Part shown: piece by piece, positions 9,452 through 18,836 of the stretch | How the letters are laid out: each line of letters begins with the position of its first letter | Numbering within the stretch: the first letter of the stretch is position 1 | From: Methylococcaceae bacterium | Lineage (GTDB): Bacteria > Pseudomonadota > Gammaproteobacteria > Methylococcales > Methylomonadaceae | Reading direction: 5' to 3' | Length of the DNA: 64,000 bases | Assembly (NCBI GenBank): GCA_016715325.1 | Contig: JADKAL010000001.1 | Coordinates: 62,001-126,000, forward strand | Notes under the pieces: generated by a model | Told to the model about the DNA's origin: nothing | The model's input: only the letters and a program-made list of their open reading frames with translations | Database searches by the model: none | Translations under genes and position numbers: made by a program

Positions 9452-10526
9452 AAGTATACCTTCTATGGAAGAACGTGTTGTATTAGCTATGCAATCAACT
9501 GGTTTACAAGAACCAGAACTTTCAAAAAAAATGCTAGAGATAATAAAAATAGCTACAGAATCGGCAGGAAATCAAGTTAAAACCCTTGATCTCAACGAAA
9601 ATCAAATTGAAAAAAAAGCTCTTTCTACACAGGAAACAAAAGAAAAAATTACTACAGTTTTAGAAGAAAGAAATAACTTGATGTTTATGCCGAATCAAAG
9701 TGAACCTTTTACAAGTATTCATCATGGTTATTTTCCTAATGGAAGTAAACAATTTGAATCTCAATACAAAAACGGAAAAAAAGATGGATTTGATTCTGTT
9801 TGGCATGAAAATGGTCAAAAAAGATTCGAGATTGGATATAAGGATGGAGTATTAGATGGGTTATCACGAGTTTGGCATGAAGATGGATCGCTATTAGGGG
9901 AAGTCGTTCATGTTGACGGAAAAATAGTGAAAAACACACTCCCAGCAGATGTAATAAATGAAAATGAACCAAGAATAGTTAAAGATATAAAATTGGTAGT
10001 AAGGGATGATATAGCTCATTTACCAGATGAAAATAATCCATTTACTGGTATACAAGTAATGTATTTTTCAAATGGACAAAAAAGAAGTGAAACAAGTTAT
10101 CTAAATGGAAAAAAAGATGGAGAAGAAAAAATATGGTTCGAGAACGGACAGAAACGATTTGTAGTAATAAATAATAAACAAGGAAGACGAAATGGGCTTT
10201 TTACTATGTGGAATGAAAATAGTCGTAAATCTATGGAAGGAAACTATATAAATGGAAAACAAAATGGAGTGACAACATTCTGGTACGATAATGGACAGAA
10301 AAGAGCAGAACTAATATATAAAAACGATGTTGAAATTGAGTCGGTTATTTGGGATGAACAAGGTATTAAACTTGGTTCTGTAGATCATAAAACTCAAGAT
10401 AATAACTTTAATATTCAAGAAATAATCCAGCGTTGCAGAAGTTCAATGGGCGAATATGGATCAGCTATGGTTAAAGCTTGTGTAGATCAAGATATTGAAG
10501 CAGAAAAAGCCCTTAGAAAATATTGA
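9429..10526 (+). pseudogene. MORN-repeat (YwqK-type) protein, 3' part of the split lipoprotein gene
   Basis: The open frame now begins inside the insertion element (MGGFSRFP is encoded by its right end) and enters the original gene at 9452. It carries two blocks of MORN-like repeats. The first has YFPNGSKQFESQYKNGKKDG, VWHENGQKRFEIGYKDGVLDG and VWHEDGSLLG. The second has YFSNGQKRSETSYLNGKKDG, WFENGQKRF, MWNENSRKSMEGNYINGKQNG and WYDNGQKRAELIYKND. The family is often called the YwqK-type antitoxin family, though function is usually unknown. Rejoined with 7841-8217 it would be a surface lipoprotein of about 480 residues. Without the signal the present product would stay in the cytoplasm. Confidence 0.8.
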
Positions 10527-10569
10527 GAATAACAAAAAAAGATATATTTCCCCTCTTTCAAAAAAAGGA

Positions 10570-11328
10570 TGTGATTTAATTTACAGACATAACAACAAAA
10601 TTAGATTTTAAATTTCCAATAAGCATTAACATCTACAACAACCTATCCACATAAACCCAAGGTACTTCTCAAGGCTTCACGGGTGTGCGTGTCTGTAACA
10701 GGCTGTCATTTTTTATCTAGCATCCCACGGGAAATCGAAAATTGCAGGTAAGTAAGCATTGATTACAGCTTTTGCAACTACAAGGGACAATTTAAAGCTG
10801 ATAATAGCCTGTTTTTGCGGCTTTACAATCTACAAAAAGACAATTTTCCGGTTAAAGTTGCCATTTAAAGCCTTGTAGACGGAGCAACAAAGCCAATTGC
10901 AGGAATAAATAAACCCTTCATGGTTATGTTCCATGAAAACAAGCTAAGTCATTCTATTATTTATATATTATATAAATATCTATAAGAATATTAGTGGCGA
11001 ATAGTTAAAATCACGTTGAAAACCTAATCTGGAAGAAAAACGCAATCTGGATTGATCTAAGACAACTTCTTAAAGCTGTAAAGTTAGGTTAAAAATCTCA
11101 AGTTTCCGAACTCTACCGCTATTTTACTTCTACAAGGCGATTTTATGTGATCTTTGTATCTGTTCAGTGTGTCACACGATTGTCACAGCCATTGAAATCA
11201 GATTAAAATGATGTTTCTATTTCGGGCTTAACGGAAAATCTATTAAGTTATTGATATTTTGAAGAATATTTGGTGCCGAGAAAAGGACTTGAACCTTCAC
11301 GAGCTTGCGCCCACCAGCACCTGAAGCT
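10570..11328 (-). repeat. Right arm of the ~760-bp inverted repeat (partner 7059-7818)
   Basis: This covers the gene-free stretch between the MORN gene and tRNA-Leu and runs into the tRNA 3' half. It is the reverse complement of 7059-7818 with scattered changes, so the cargo gene is enclosed by mirror-image flanks. It has no open reading frame of its own. The divergence argues against a simple assembly duplication. Confidence 0.9.
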
Positions 11329-11357
11329 GGCGTGTCTACCAATTTCACCACCTCGGC
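11271..11357 (-). tRNA. tRNA-Leu(CAG)
   Basis: The minus strand reads GCCGAGGTGGTGAAATTGG and onward as an 87-base class II tRNA with encoded CCA. The acceptor stem is GCCGAGG/TTCTCGGC. The anticodon stem CCAGC/GCTGG encloses loop TTCAGGT, giving anticodon CAG. A long variable arm closes on GCAA, and the T loop is GGTTCAAGTCC. It is the intact integration target; the island joins at its 3' end. Confidence 0.96.
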
Positions 11358-11627
11358 TGAGGATACTATAAGCGAATGGACGGCAAAATATACTCGCCGC
11401 GCCTTATTTTGTCAATGTAGCGGGAATTCTCTTTACGAATCTATTTTTACGCCATTATCCATACTGATGTATATTGCGATATAAATTAAGGTAATTATTG
11501 TTCTCAGATGAGAGATTATCGTTTGAAACTATTTTTAGCTAAAATCATCGGCGATTTTTAACTTTACGGTATCGAAAGATTTTTATGATAGCTAAATGAT
11601 TTTTGCCCATCTACGTACTGCACCTAC

Positions 11628-13884
11628 ATGACATCAAAGTCCAAAAAAGAAGCTGCTTTCAGCATCAAAAAAGATCCTTACCTTAAGCGCGAAGCCGAAA
11701 AATACGAGCAACCGATTGCCAGCCGGGAGCATATTCTGCAACTCCTGGAACATCGTGGGAAACCGTTGCGGCGTGCCGACATCGCCGATGCGTTTTCAAT
11801 ATCAGAAGAAGACCAAATTGAAGCCCTGCGTCGTCGCCTGCGGGCGATGGAGCGCGACGGACAATTATTGTTCAACCGGGCACAGCAGTATTGTTTAGTC
11901 AATAATAAAGATTTAATTGTCGGGCGGGTTTTAGGCCACCCCGACGGCTTCGGTTTTCTTAAACCGGACGACGGTTCGGATGACTTGTTTTTAACTCCGC
12001 GCGAGATGAATCCGCTGCTGCATAACGACCGAGCGATGGTTCGTATCGTCGGCATCGACCGGAAAGGTCGCAGGGAAGGGGCGGTAGTTGAAATCCTGGA
12101 GCGCAATACCAGCCAAATCGTCGGACGGTTGTACAAGGAAGACGGCTTTACATACGTCGTACCGGATCAGAAAAATATTGCCCAGACGGTATTGATACTA
12201 AAAGGTGGAGCCGGAAAAGCTAAACAAGGCCAAATTGTAGTTGCTGAAATTACCGAACAACCCACCAAACAACGTCAACCGATAGGTCGGATCATTGAAG
12301 TATTGGGCGACCATGGCGCCCGGTATGGAAATCGAAATGGCGTTACGCTCCCATGCCTTGCCGCATCAATGGCCGGACGAGTTACTGGAAGAAATCAAGT
12401 CGTTAACGCCGGAAGTACCGGAATCGGCTAAAGAGGGCCGCACCGATTTGCGTAAAACACCCTTGGTCACTATCGACGGGGAAGATGCCCGCGACTTCGA
12501 CGATGCGGTGTTTTGCCAAAAGACCCCGAAAGGCTGGAAGCTACTGGTCGCTATTGCCGATGTTTCGCATTACGTCAAAATCGGCACCGAGCTGGATAAA
12601 GAAGCGCAAAAGCGCAGTACCTCGGTGTATTTTCCAGAGCAAGTCATCCCTATGCTGCCGGAAATCTTATCCAACGGCTTATGTTCGTTGAATCCCGATG
12701 TCGATCGGCTATGCATGGTCTGTGAATTATTGATAGACCTGGAGGGAAAAGTCACCCGCTCACGTTTTTTTGAAGCTGTGATGCGCTCCCATGCGCGTAT
12801 GACATATACGGAAGTTTCGAAAATTCTAGTCGATGGCGATAAAGCGTTAAGCGAAAAATACAAATCTTTATTACCCCACCTTAAGCAACTCTACGATTTA
12901 TATAAGGTTATGCGCGTCAGCCGGGAAAAACGCGGCGCGATGGATTTCGACACCCAGGAAACCAAAATAATCTTCGGCCACGACCGCAAGATTGAAAAAA
13001 TCGTACCGACAGTGCGGAACGACGCTCACAAATTAATCGAAGAATTCATGATTACCGCCAATATGGCGGCGGCGAAATACCTAAACGGCAAAAAAATGCC
13101 GAAATTACTTCGAGTGCATGAAGGCCCGAGCGCCGATAAATTATTAAGCTTGAAGACATTTTTAGGAGAGTTGGGCTTAAGATTGGGCGGCGGCGACAAA
13201 CCGACGCCGTTGGATTACATGGCGCTGATTGAATCCGTGAAAGATAGAGCGGATACTCATTTAATTCAGACCGTTCTGCTTCGATCGATGTCGCAAGCGG
13301 TTTACAGTCCTGAATTGAAAGGGCATTTCGGTTTGGCGCTGGATGCCTACGCCCATTTCACATCGCCGATACGGCGTTATCCCGATTTGCTGGTGCATCG
13401 AGCCATCAGGCATTGTTTGCAGGGCCATAAGCCGGAAACATTTGTGTATGGATTTCCGGACATGATAACGCTCGGCGAGCTATGTTCCGCGAATGAGCGT
13501 AGGGCTGACGATGCCACCCGCGATGTGGTCAGTTGGCTCAAATGCGAATACATGATGGATAAAATCGGCGAGGTGCTTCCCGGTATTATTTCGGCGGTCA
13601 CTTCGTTCGGATTTTTCGTCGAACTGGCGGAGATCTATGTCGAAGGCTTGGTTCACATCAGCTCGTTAGGCCAAGATTACTATCACTTCGACCCGACCAG
13701 TCATCAGTTAAAAGGCGAGCGTACGGGTACTAAATTTCGTATCGGCGACCATGTAACTGTTAAGGTCACAAGAGTAAGCCTGGACGATAAAAAGATAGAT
13801 TTTGATCTAGTGGTTAAACAATCCGGAGCAAATAAGAAACAAGCTGCAAGTAAAGCGATCAAGAAACGTCGAAAAAAAGGATAG
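11628..13884 (+). pseudogene. rnr: RNase R, interrupted by a 2-base deletion
   Basis: The whole RNase R sequence is present in two frames. The first frame (11628-12431) gives the winged-helix N-terminus and cold-shock domains up to GRIIEVLGDH. The second frame (to 13884) resumes exactly with MAPGMEIEMALRSHALPH and holds the RNB catalytic blocks (DGEDARDFDDAVFC, FTSPIRRYPDLLVHRAI), the S1 domain and a basic tail ending KKRRKKG. The junction reads GACCATGGCGCC; restoring AT (CATATGGCG) rebuilds the normal protein. RNase R is a 3'-5' exoribonuclease important for structured RNA decay and cold growth. Either it is genuinely broken or this is a sequence error. Confidence 0.9.
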
Positions 13885-13944
13885 GTCTGATTCGTACTTG
13901 AATATTTTAATCGTTCGAGCAACGCTTGTCGAACCGCTTACGAA

Positions 13945-13974
13945 AAACAGGGCGGGTTTAAGTCCGCCCTGTTT
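13945..13974 (+). terminator. Hairpin downstream of rnr
   Basis: AAACAGGGCGG (13945-13955) pairs perfectly with CCGCCCTGTTT (13964-13974). The T run is short, but the A/T-flanked GC stem between convergent genes makes a bidirectional terminator likely. Confidence 0.75.
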
Positions 13975-14021
13975 GGATTGTTGTGTTAAAACGTTTTTTG
14001 ATTTAGCAAGTCCTCGGATGA

Positions 14022-14459
14022 TCAAGGATTAACGGTTGTATTTGAAATATTGCCGCTTCTGAATACTACCGGTACGATCATTTGATCCGCCGAATTTTGC
14101 GTTCCCGCACTCAATTCCAAATGATGCTTTAACGGATTATTGTTAGGGTAACTGTAGATGGCTTGTCCGTAAGCCGTATCCACATACTCGACATTAAAAT
14201 CGGTTTCTTGGACAACAACATTGCTGGGGTAACTGTATATGGCTTGCCCGAAAGCCTTGTCGGCGTAAGCAATTTTCGCAAATTCAACGATTGTGTCTTT
14301 CGCAGGATTCGGCGCGTTATGGATAGCATGGACGTAAGCGCGGTTGTCGTAATTTAACGTACCTCCGTCTTGAGTAACTTCAGCTTGCAAGTAGCCTATA
14401 TTGAAACTGCCTACTAACCATACAGTCATTATTATTAATTTTTTGGCTCGTGTGTTCAT
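14022..14459 (-). CDS. Small secreted protein with GQAIYSYP repeats, unknown function
   Basis: The start is set at 14459 (MNTRAKKLIIMTVWLVGS), with GGAG about 10 bases upstream, rather than an upstream ATG at 14483. The basic start, hydrophobic run and LQAEV give a likely signal peptide, leaving a protein of about 115 residues. It contains three related units about 35-40 residues apart: AYVHAIHNAPNP, AFGQAIYSYPSN and AYGQAIYSYPNN. There are no cysteines in the mature part and no known domain. It is a lone gene between rnr (convergent) and the SIR2-like gene. I do not recognise the family. Confidence 0.7.
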   Translation of the reverse strand: MNTRAKKLIIMTVWLVGSFNIGYLQAEVTQDGGTLNYDNRAYVHAIHNAPNPAKDTIVEFAKIAYADKAFGQAIYSYPSNVVVQETDFNVEYVDTAYGQAIYSYPNNNPLKHHLELSAGTQNSADQMIVPVVFRSGNISNTTVNP

Positions 14460-14674
14460 AATTTTTCTCCAATGGTGTATCACATAGTTCGACTCGCCGG
14501 ATACAACTTAAGTTTAAAGTTTCTTAAGATTTATTCGGCTTGGTGACTACTTTAGAGAAAAATTATCTATATGTATAATCGATTGTTTATATGTAAACGA
14601 TATATATTGTGAATTTATAGAAGTTGTAAGTTACGAGCGCCCAAGAATTAATTCAGACCGCCTGCAACAGCTTT

Positions 14675-15529
14675 TCAAGCCGCTGCCGCATTTTCTTCGA
14701 CAGCAGCCAGAAAATCTTGGCACTCTGCTTCAATCAATTCGAATCCGATGCGCGCAGCAAAACGTCTTTCTTTATCCGTCGGATGTTTTCTAAGAAACCA
14801 GCCCCGGTGCTCGTCCGCGTCGTAGCTGATGTCACTCATTACCATACGCTCGGAATCGCGGTTTAGCGGCAGCCCGATCAGCAGGTATTTTTTGCCTTTA
14901 CGATATTCTTTTAAAAATCTTGGAATGCCGAAGCCGCCCATCAATTCGGTAATGTAATCGACATAGTCGGCATCTGAGGCAATATAATTAGACTCCGGTT
15001 TTGGCGTTCCCATCGGTTTAAATAGGATGGGCAGCGCAGGATCGACTTGTTCCTGGGTAATTTCCGCATAGTTTTGATTGTCGTACTGATAGAGCTTGAA
15101 ACGGAAATCGGTACCGGTAATTCGCGCTAGGCCGACGATCAGCGTGTGTTTAACATCGGCGTAAACGTCCTGTAATTGAGTATCGCGATTGATGTCGATG
15201 ATGTAATGCGGTTTTTGTGCCGCCAGCCAAGTATGAAACGACGCTTTTGTCCATTTGCTGTCGCGGTAGGTTTTGTCGAGGAACTGGCTGACAAAAGACC
15301 GTCCACGTTTTAATTCCTGGTTCATGGCGGCGCGAGGGAATTCGTACATCAATTTGGGTGCCATCGGTTTGCCGCCGTTCATCGATAGAATCAGGCTGTC
15401 GCTGTCGGCAGGTATCGGCATACCGTTAAGTTTGCTTTTTACGTCGAACAACACTCCAGGGCCCAAGTAAGGGACAACAAGATTATTACGTAAGCCGTCG
15501 ATAATTACAGAAAAATCCGGATTGGTCAT
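14675..15529 (-). CDS. SIR2-like domain protein
   Basis: A 284-residue cytoplasmic protein. The N-terminus LRNNLVVPYLGPGVL resembles the NAD-binding entry (L-V-P-x-x-G-x-G) of SIR2_2-type domains. FHTWLAAQKPHYIIDINRD follows where such proteins have the T-x-N-x-D block, here degenerate. The Ala-rich C-terminus has no recognisable domain. Some SIR2-like proteins deplete NAD in phage defence, but this one is isolated and has no effector partner, so I assign no role. The assignment is moderate and rests on motif resemblance only. Confidence 0.6.
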   Translation of the reverse strand: MTNPDFSVIIDGLRNNLVVPYLGPGVLFDVKSKLNGMPIPADSDSLILSMNGGKPMAPKLMYEFPRAAMNQELKRGRSFVSQFLDKTYRDSKWTKASFHTWLAAQKPHYIIDINRDTQLQDVYADVKHTLIVGLARITGTDFRFKLYQYDNQNYAEITQEQVDPALPILFKPMGTPKPESNYIASDADYVDYITELMGGFGIPRFLKEYRKGKKYLLIGLPLNRDSERMVMSDISYDADEHRGWFLRKHPTDKERRFAARIGFELIEAECQDFLAAVEENAAAA

Positions 15530-15833
15530 GGTTAAATCCTATAGGTAATGAACTTAATTCAGGATAAGCAATTTTCAATCCAACTTGGTATAACTAAATT
15601 GGCACTTTATTAAAGCTATTAAATTCAAAGCAATAAAGGATTTTCTTCAATACAGAAGGTTGGATTTATTGCGTAAGCTTTGTAAGCTTTCCAACAATCC
15701 AAATTTGATTATGTATTTAATGTTTGTAAACAATGCGAATTTTCACACCTTAGATCGAGGCTCGGTTTAGATTATTTGCTTTTTCTATTGTGCACAGACG
15801 ATAGCTAAGGGTAGCGGGTAAAACTTGTATTTT

Positions 15834-15869
15834 TTGTTGGTCTTGTTGGTCTTGTTGGGCTTGTTGGAC
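15834..15869 (+). repeat. Short tandem repeat, four 9-base units
   Basis: TTGTTGG followed by TC, TC, GC and AC: four uninterrupted units. It is too short and too uniform to be a CRISPR array; likely a slippage-prone microsatellite. Confidence 0.85.
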
Positions 15870-16053
15870 TTAAGGCTGTGAGAAGTGTAAATCTTGAAGT
15901 GATAAATCTAGATTTTTTACTCCGCCTTTTATTAATCAAGTTACAGGTTTTACCTGTTACCAGCTAAAAAAATTAGACACTTTGATATAAATTATTTAAC
16001 GCGCGGATTCAAATGCAAGTCTAAAGAACCTTAATGGACCGAATCCATAGCAC

Positions 16054-16170
16054 TTATTGATCCGGCCTTTAAATGTTTGAACCGTTCGTGCTGAGCTAGT
16101 CGAAGCACATAAAGCCTTTCGACAGGCTCCAGGCAAACGGAAGTAAAGACTTCATAAGGCCGGATCAATA
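16054..16170 (-). repeat. Dispersed MITE-like repeat, full-length copy
   Basis: Runs from TTATTGATCCGGCC to GGCCGGATCAATAG, with the internal GAACCGTTCGTGCTGAGC and CGACAGGCTCC blocks. The ends are inverted repeats of each other, and the unit matches the 118-bp family. Confidence 0.85.
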
Positions 16171-16442
16171 GATTGAAAATACATTTTACGTCTGTTCGTA
16201 CAAGCGGTTTCTAAATATCTCATTTTACCAACCTAAGGGTATGGTTTTTTGTCGTCTTGGCAACCGATTTTCAAATTCGCTCCGTAGTAACTTTGCTTGG
16301 TTATTTACACTGTTTTACAACATTTAACGGGTATATTTCGAGCGACGTTTGTAGTAGTCTTTAAAAGCTATTAATAAAATTGAATTACGTGAAATTATGC
16401 GCTTTTGTCTTCGAGACAGTTCGAGTAAGTGTTATTTGAGAT

Positions 16443-16584
16443 TATTGATTCGGCCTTTTATAGTCTCATTCGTTCGTGATAATTAAGTCGAAGCATAGAT
16501 CGCTTTTCGACAGGTTCTCGGCAACTGCTCCGTGCGTTGCTCTACCTCTTGCATCACTCAAGACTTCACTGAGCCGTATCTATA
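16443..16584 (-). repeat. Dispersed MITE-like repeat, copy with an insertion
   Basis: TATTGATTCGGCCTTTTATA opens it and CTTCACTGAGCCGTATCTAT closes it. The core GTCGAAGCATAG and CGACAGGTTCTCGGC is recognisable, but about 25 unrelated bases replace the ACGAACGGAAGTAAA block. Confidence 0.7.
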
Positions 16585-16622
16585 AATATTTGAAAGTCGT
16601 GAACATCAACGGGAGATAGTTT

Positions 16623-17735
16623 GTGCATATCGGCTTACCTAAAGAAATTAAAGATAACGAGTTTCGAGTCGGCTTAACGCCCGGTGCGGTAAAAATGTTG
16701 GTCGCTAAAGGCCATCGAGTCACAGTGGAAAGTGGCGCGGGTGAGGGCAGTTTTATCAGCAACAACGAATACCTTGCTGCCGGAGCCGAAATAGCTTCCC
16801 GTGCAGATGCCGCTTGGTCGGCAGATATGGTGGTAAAAGTTAAAGAACCGCTTAACTCGGAGTTCGCTTATTTACGCCCCGACTTAATCTTATTTACCTA
16901 TCTTCACCTCGCGTCTAACAAGGTGTTAACCGACGCATTAATAGCGAGCGGAACGACGGCGATTGCTTACGAAACCGTCCAAACACCGTCTGGCCAACTA
17001 CCCCTTTTAATGCCGATGAGCGAAGTAGCCGGACGAATGGCGGCGCAGGTCGGTGCCGATATTCTTCAAAAGCATCAAGGCGGTCGTGGAATATTGATGG
17101 GCGGGGTTCCCGGCGTCGCACCGGCGGATGTGGTTATTCTAGGCGGCGGCACGGTCGGAGCAAATGCTGCAAGGATTGCCGTTGGGATGGGCGCGCGAGT
17201 GACGATTTTAGATGTTAGTCATGACCGGCTCGCTTACTTCGACGATCTGTACAAAGGAGGAATTCAAACTCGAAGAAGCAATACGAACAGCCTTGAAGAA
17301 GCTGTTTATGAAGCTGATCTCGTTATTGGAGCGGTGTTGATTCCGGGACGAAAAGCGCCTTGGCTGATAACCCGCGATATGCTTGCAAAAATGCGAAAAA
17401 GTGCGGTGATTGTCGATGTGGCGATCGATCAAGGCGGGTGTGTTGAAACGTCTAAGCCGACAACTCATAGTAATCCAACGTACGAGGTCGACGGTATCGT
17501 GCATTATTGCGTTGCCAATATGCCCGGCGCGGTGCCTCGAACAAGTACGTTTGCGTTGACGAATCAGACTATCGACTATGTGCTATTACTCGCGGATCAC
17601 GGTTTGGCTGCAATACGCACAAATCCGGCTTTGCTACATGGGGTTAATATTTACCAGAGGACTGTAACGCATTCCGGTGTAGCTGCGGCATTCGGGATGG
17701 AGTTTGTGCCGATTAAAGAATATGCTGATTTTTAG
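16623..17735 (+). CDS. ald: Alanine dehydrogenase
   Basis: A 370-residue NAD-dependent L-alanine dehydrogenase, the normal length. It starts GTG with GGGAGA upstream and reads MHIGLPKEIKDNEFRVGLTP. Lys and His active-site blocks are present (MPMSEVAGRMAAQ, VVKVKEPL). The Rossmann loop is VVILGGGTVGANAARIAVGM, and IDQGGCVETS is a signature of the family. It interconverts alanine and pyruvate plus ammonia; in methanotrophs lacking strong GDH it can assimilate ammonia. It is monocistronic by position. Confidence 0.97.
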   Translation: MHIGLPKEIKDNEFRVGLTPGAVKMLVAKGHRVTVESGAGEGSFISNNEYLAAGAEIASRADAAWSADMVVKVKEPLNSEFAYLRPDLILFTYLHLASNKVLTDALIASGTTAIAYETVQTPSGQLPLLMPMSEVAGRMAAQVGADILQKHQGGRGILMGGVPGVAPADVVILGGGTVGANAARIAVGMGARVTILDVSHDRLAYFDDLYKGGIQTRRSNTNSLEEAVYEADLVIGAVLIPGRKAPWLITRDMLAKMRKSAVIVDVAIDQGGCVETSKPTTHSNPTYEVDGIVHYCVANMPGAVPRTSTFALTNQTIDYVLLLADHGLAAIRTNPALLHGVNIYQRTVTHSGVAAAFGMEFVPIKEYADF

Positions 17736-17809
17736 AGTAATAGCATTGTAAAGACAACTGATTCAGAGCGGTTTAAACTTTGGATTAGTTCGAATGGTGG
17801 TTATTGCCG

Positions 17810-18502
17810 TTACTCTGTATCATTTAGCGTGGTTATTGTATTTCCGACCAAGTCCGCAATTGCGCTGTTGGCGACGCCGACGACTTGTATATTCTGCTTG
17901 ATGATCTTTTTATAATTTTCGTGAAGATGTCCGTGGAAAATATGTTTAACACCCATTGCTAAGGCAAGTTCACCAATGACAGAAAACCCGTATTTATGCG
18001 ATCCCGGTGCTTCATGTGTAACAAGGATATCGGCTTTTAGTTTTGCCATCTCATGAAATTCGTCGTGCCATATCGCACTCTGGTATTTTAGCGGCAACTC
18101 GTTATGACGTGTATGCGGATGTTGTGAGTTGATAAAGTGGTTTTTTGCCGTCCACTTCGGCGTTTTTGGCGGATACCAAACTCTTCCTAAAAAAATACCG
18201 CTTAATCCGGCGATTCGGATTCCGGCAATATCGAAAACTTTTAAATGCAAATGATTATTTGCCAGGGAGGAATGGAATAAAAAACGGTGTTTATCGGGTG
18301 TTTCAAAATCGTGATTACCGGCAATCCACCAAATTTCCGTCAATCCGATGATTTCATGCAGTAAATCTTCCAGCGGTTTGTCTAAATCGTAATCGCCCAA
18401 TAACACAACGGCTTTAGGTTTAAAGCGCTTAACTGCGGAAATAAGCGGCCTAAAGTTTCCGTGCGGATCGCCGGCGAATAATATTTTTTTAGACAAGTCC
18501 AC
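17810..18502 (-). CDS. Metallophosphoesterase
   Basis: A 230-residue calcineurin-like phosphoesterase. All dimetal motifs are in order: FAGDPHGN (D-x-H), LLGDYD (GD), IAGNHDFETP (GNHD), THEAPGSH (late H) and IFHGHLHENY (GHxH). No signal peptide, so it is cytoplasmic. The substrate cannot be told from sequence. It is convergent with ald, with about 75 bases between them. Confidence 0.88.
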   Translation of the reverse strand: MDLSKKILFAGDPHGNFRPLISAVKRFKPKAVVLLGDYDLDKPLEDLLHEIIGLTEIWWIAGNHDFETPDKHRFLFHSSLANNHLHLKVFDIAGIRIAGLSGIFLGRVWYPPKTPKWTAKNHFINSQHPHTRHNELPLKYQSAIWHDEFHEMAKLKADILVTHEAPGSHKYGFSVIGELALAMGVKHIFHGHLHENYKKIIKQNIQVVGVANSAIADLVGNTITTLNDTE

Positions 18503-18836
18503 AATCTTGGTTAATGTTACGGGTTATTTCAAAAGCAAGTTTTGGCATCTAGCCGTTCTCTATAAAATTAAAACAAAAATGTATTTCTAGCACCTAACTA
18601 TTGATCCGGCTTTAATGCCGGTTCATGCTTCGAATAGCTCAACATGAACGGTTCAATCACTAACAAGCCGGATCGATAAGAAGAACGTTAAATATTCGAC
18701 ATACTAAACTTAACTGTTATCCTTAAATTCGCAAATTGCTATAAATAATCAATTTGATAGAATTAAAGCACAAATTAAAATACCGACAAGACGAACTTTG
18801 AAATTAGATTTGTCGACATGCTACTTTAATATGTCA
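18503..18836. other. Gene-free stretch between the phosphoesterase and IS630 element
   Basis: It holds a short dispersed-repeat copy (18598-18680). Nothing else is recognised up to the IS630 end. Confidence 0.6.
18598..18680 (+). repeat. Dispersed MITE-like repeat, shortened copy
   Basis: Begins CTATTGATCCGGC and ends AAGCCGGATCGATAAG. The middle GCTTCGAATAGCTCAACATG and AACGGTTCAATC match the right half of the family; the left interior is deleted. Confidence 0.75.

Larger units (their letters stand above)
15530..16622. other. 1.1-kb gene-free region before ald with repeats
   Basis: No supported gene. It contains four 9-base units TTGTTGGnC (15834-15869) and two copies of the dispersed MITE-like repeat (16054-16170 and 16443-16584). 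A ribosome site (GGGAGA) for ald lies at about 16611. Confidence 0.65.

Noticed and set aside
7117..11270. Assembly or whole-genome-amplification chimera as the sole explanation of the inverted repeats
   Set aside because: The 7117-7818 and 10570-11270 arms differ by many substitutions, so they have diverged in nature. It cannot be excluded for the nearly identical 4351-4845/6621-7116 pair.
15834..15869. Possible CRISPR array in the TTGTTGG repeats
   Set aside because: Units are 9 bases with no spacers; it is a short tandem repeat. No CRISPR array or cas gene was seen anywhere.
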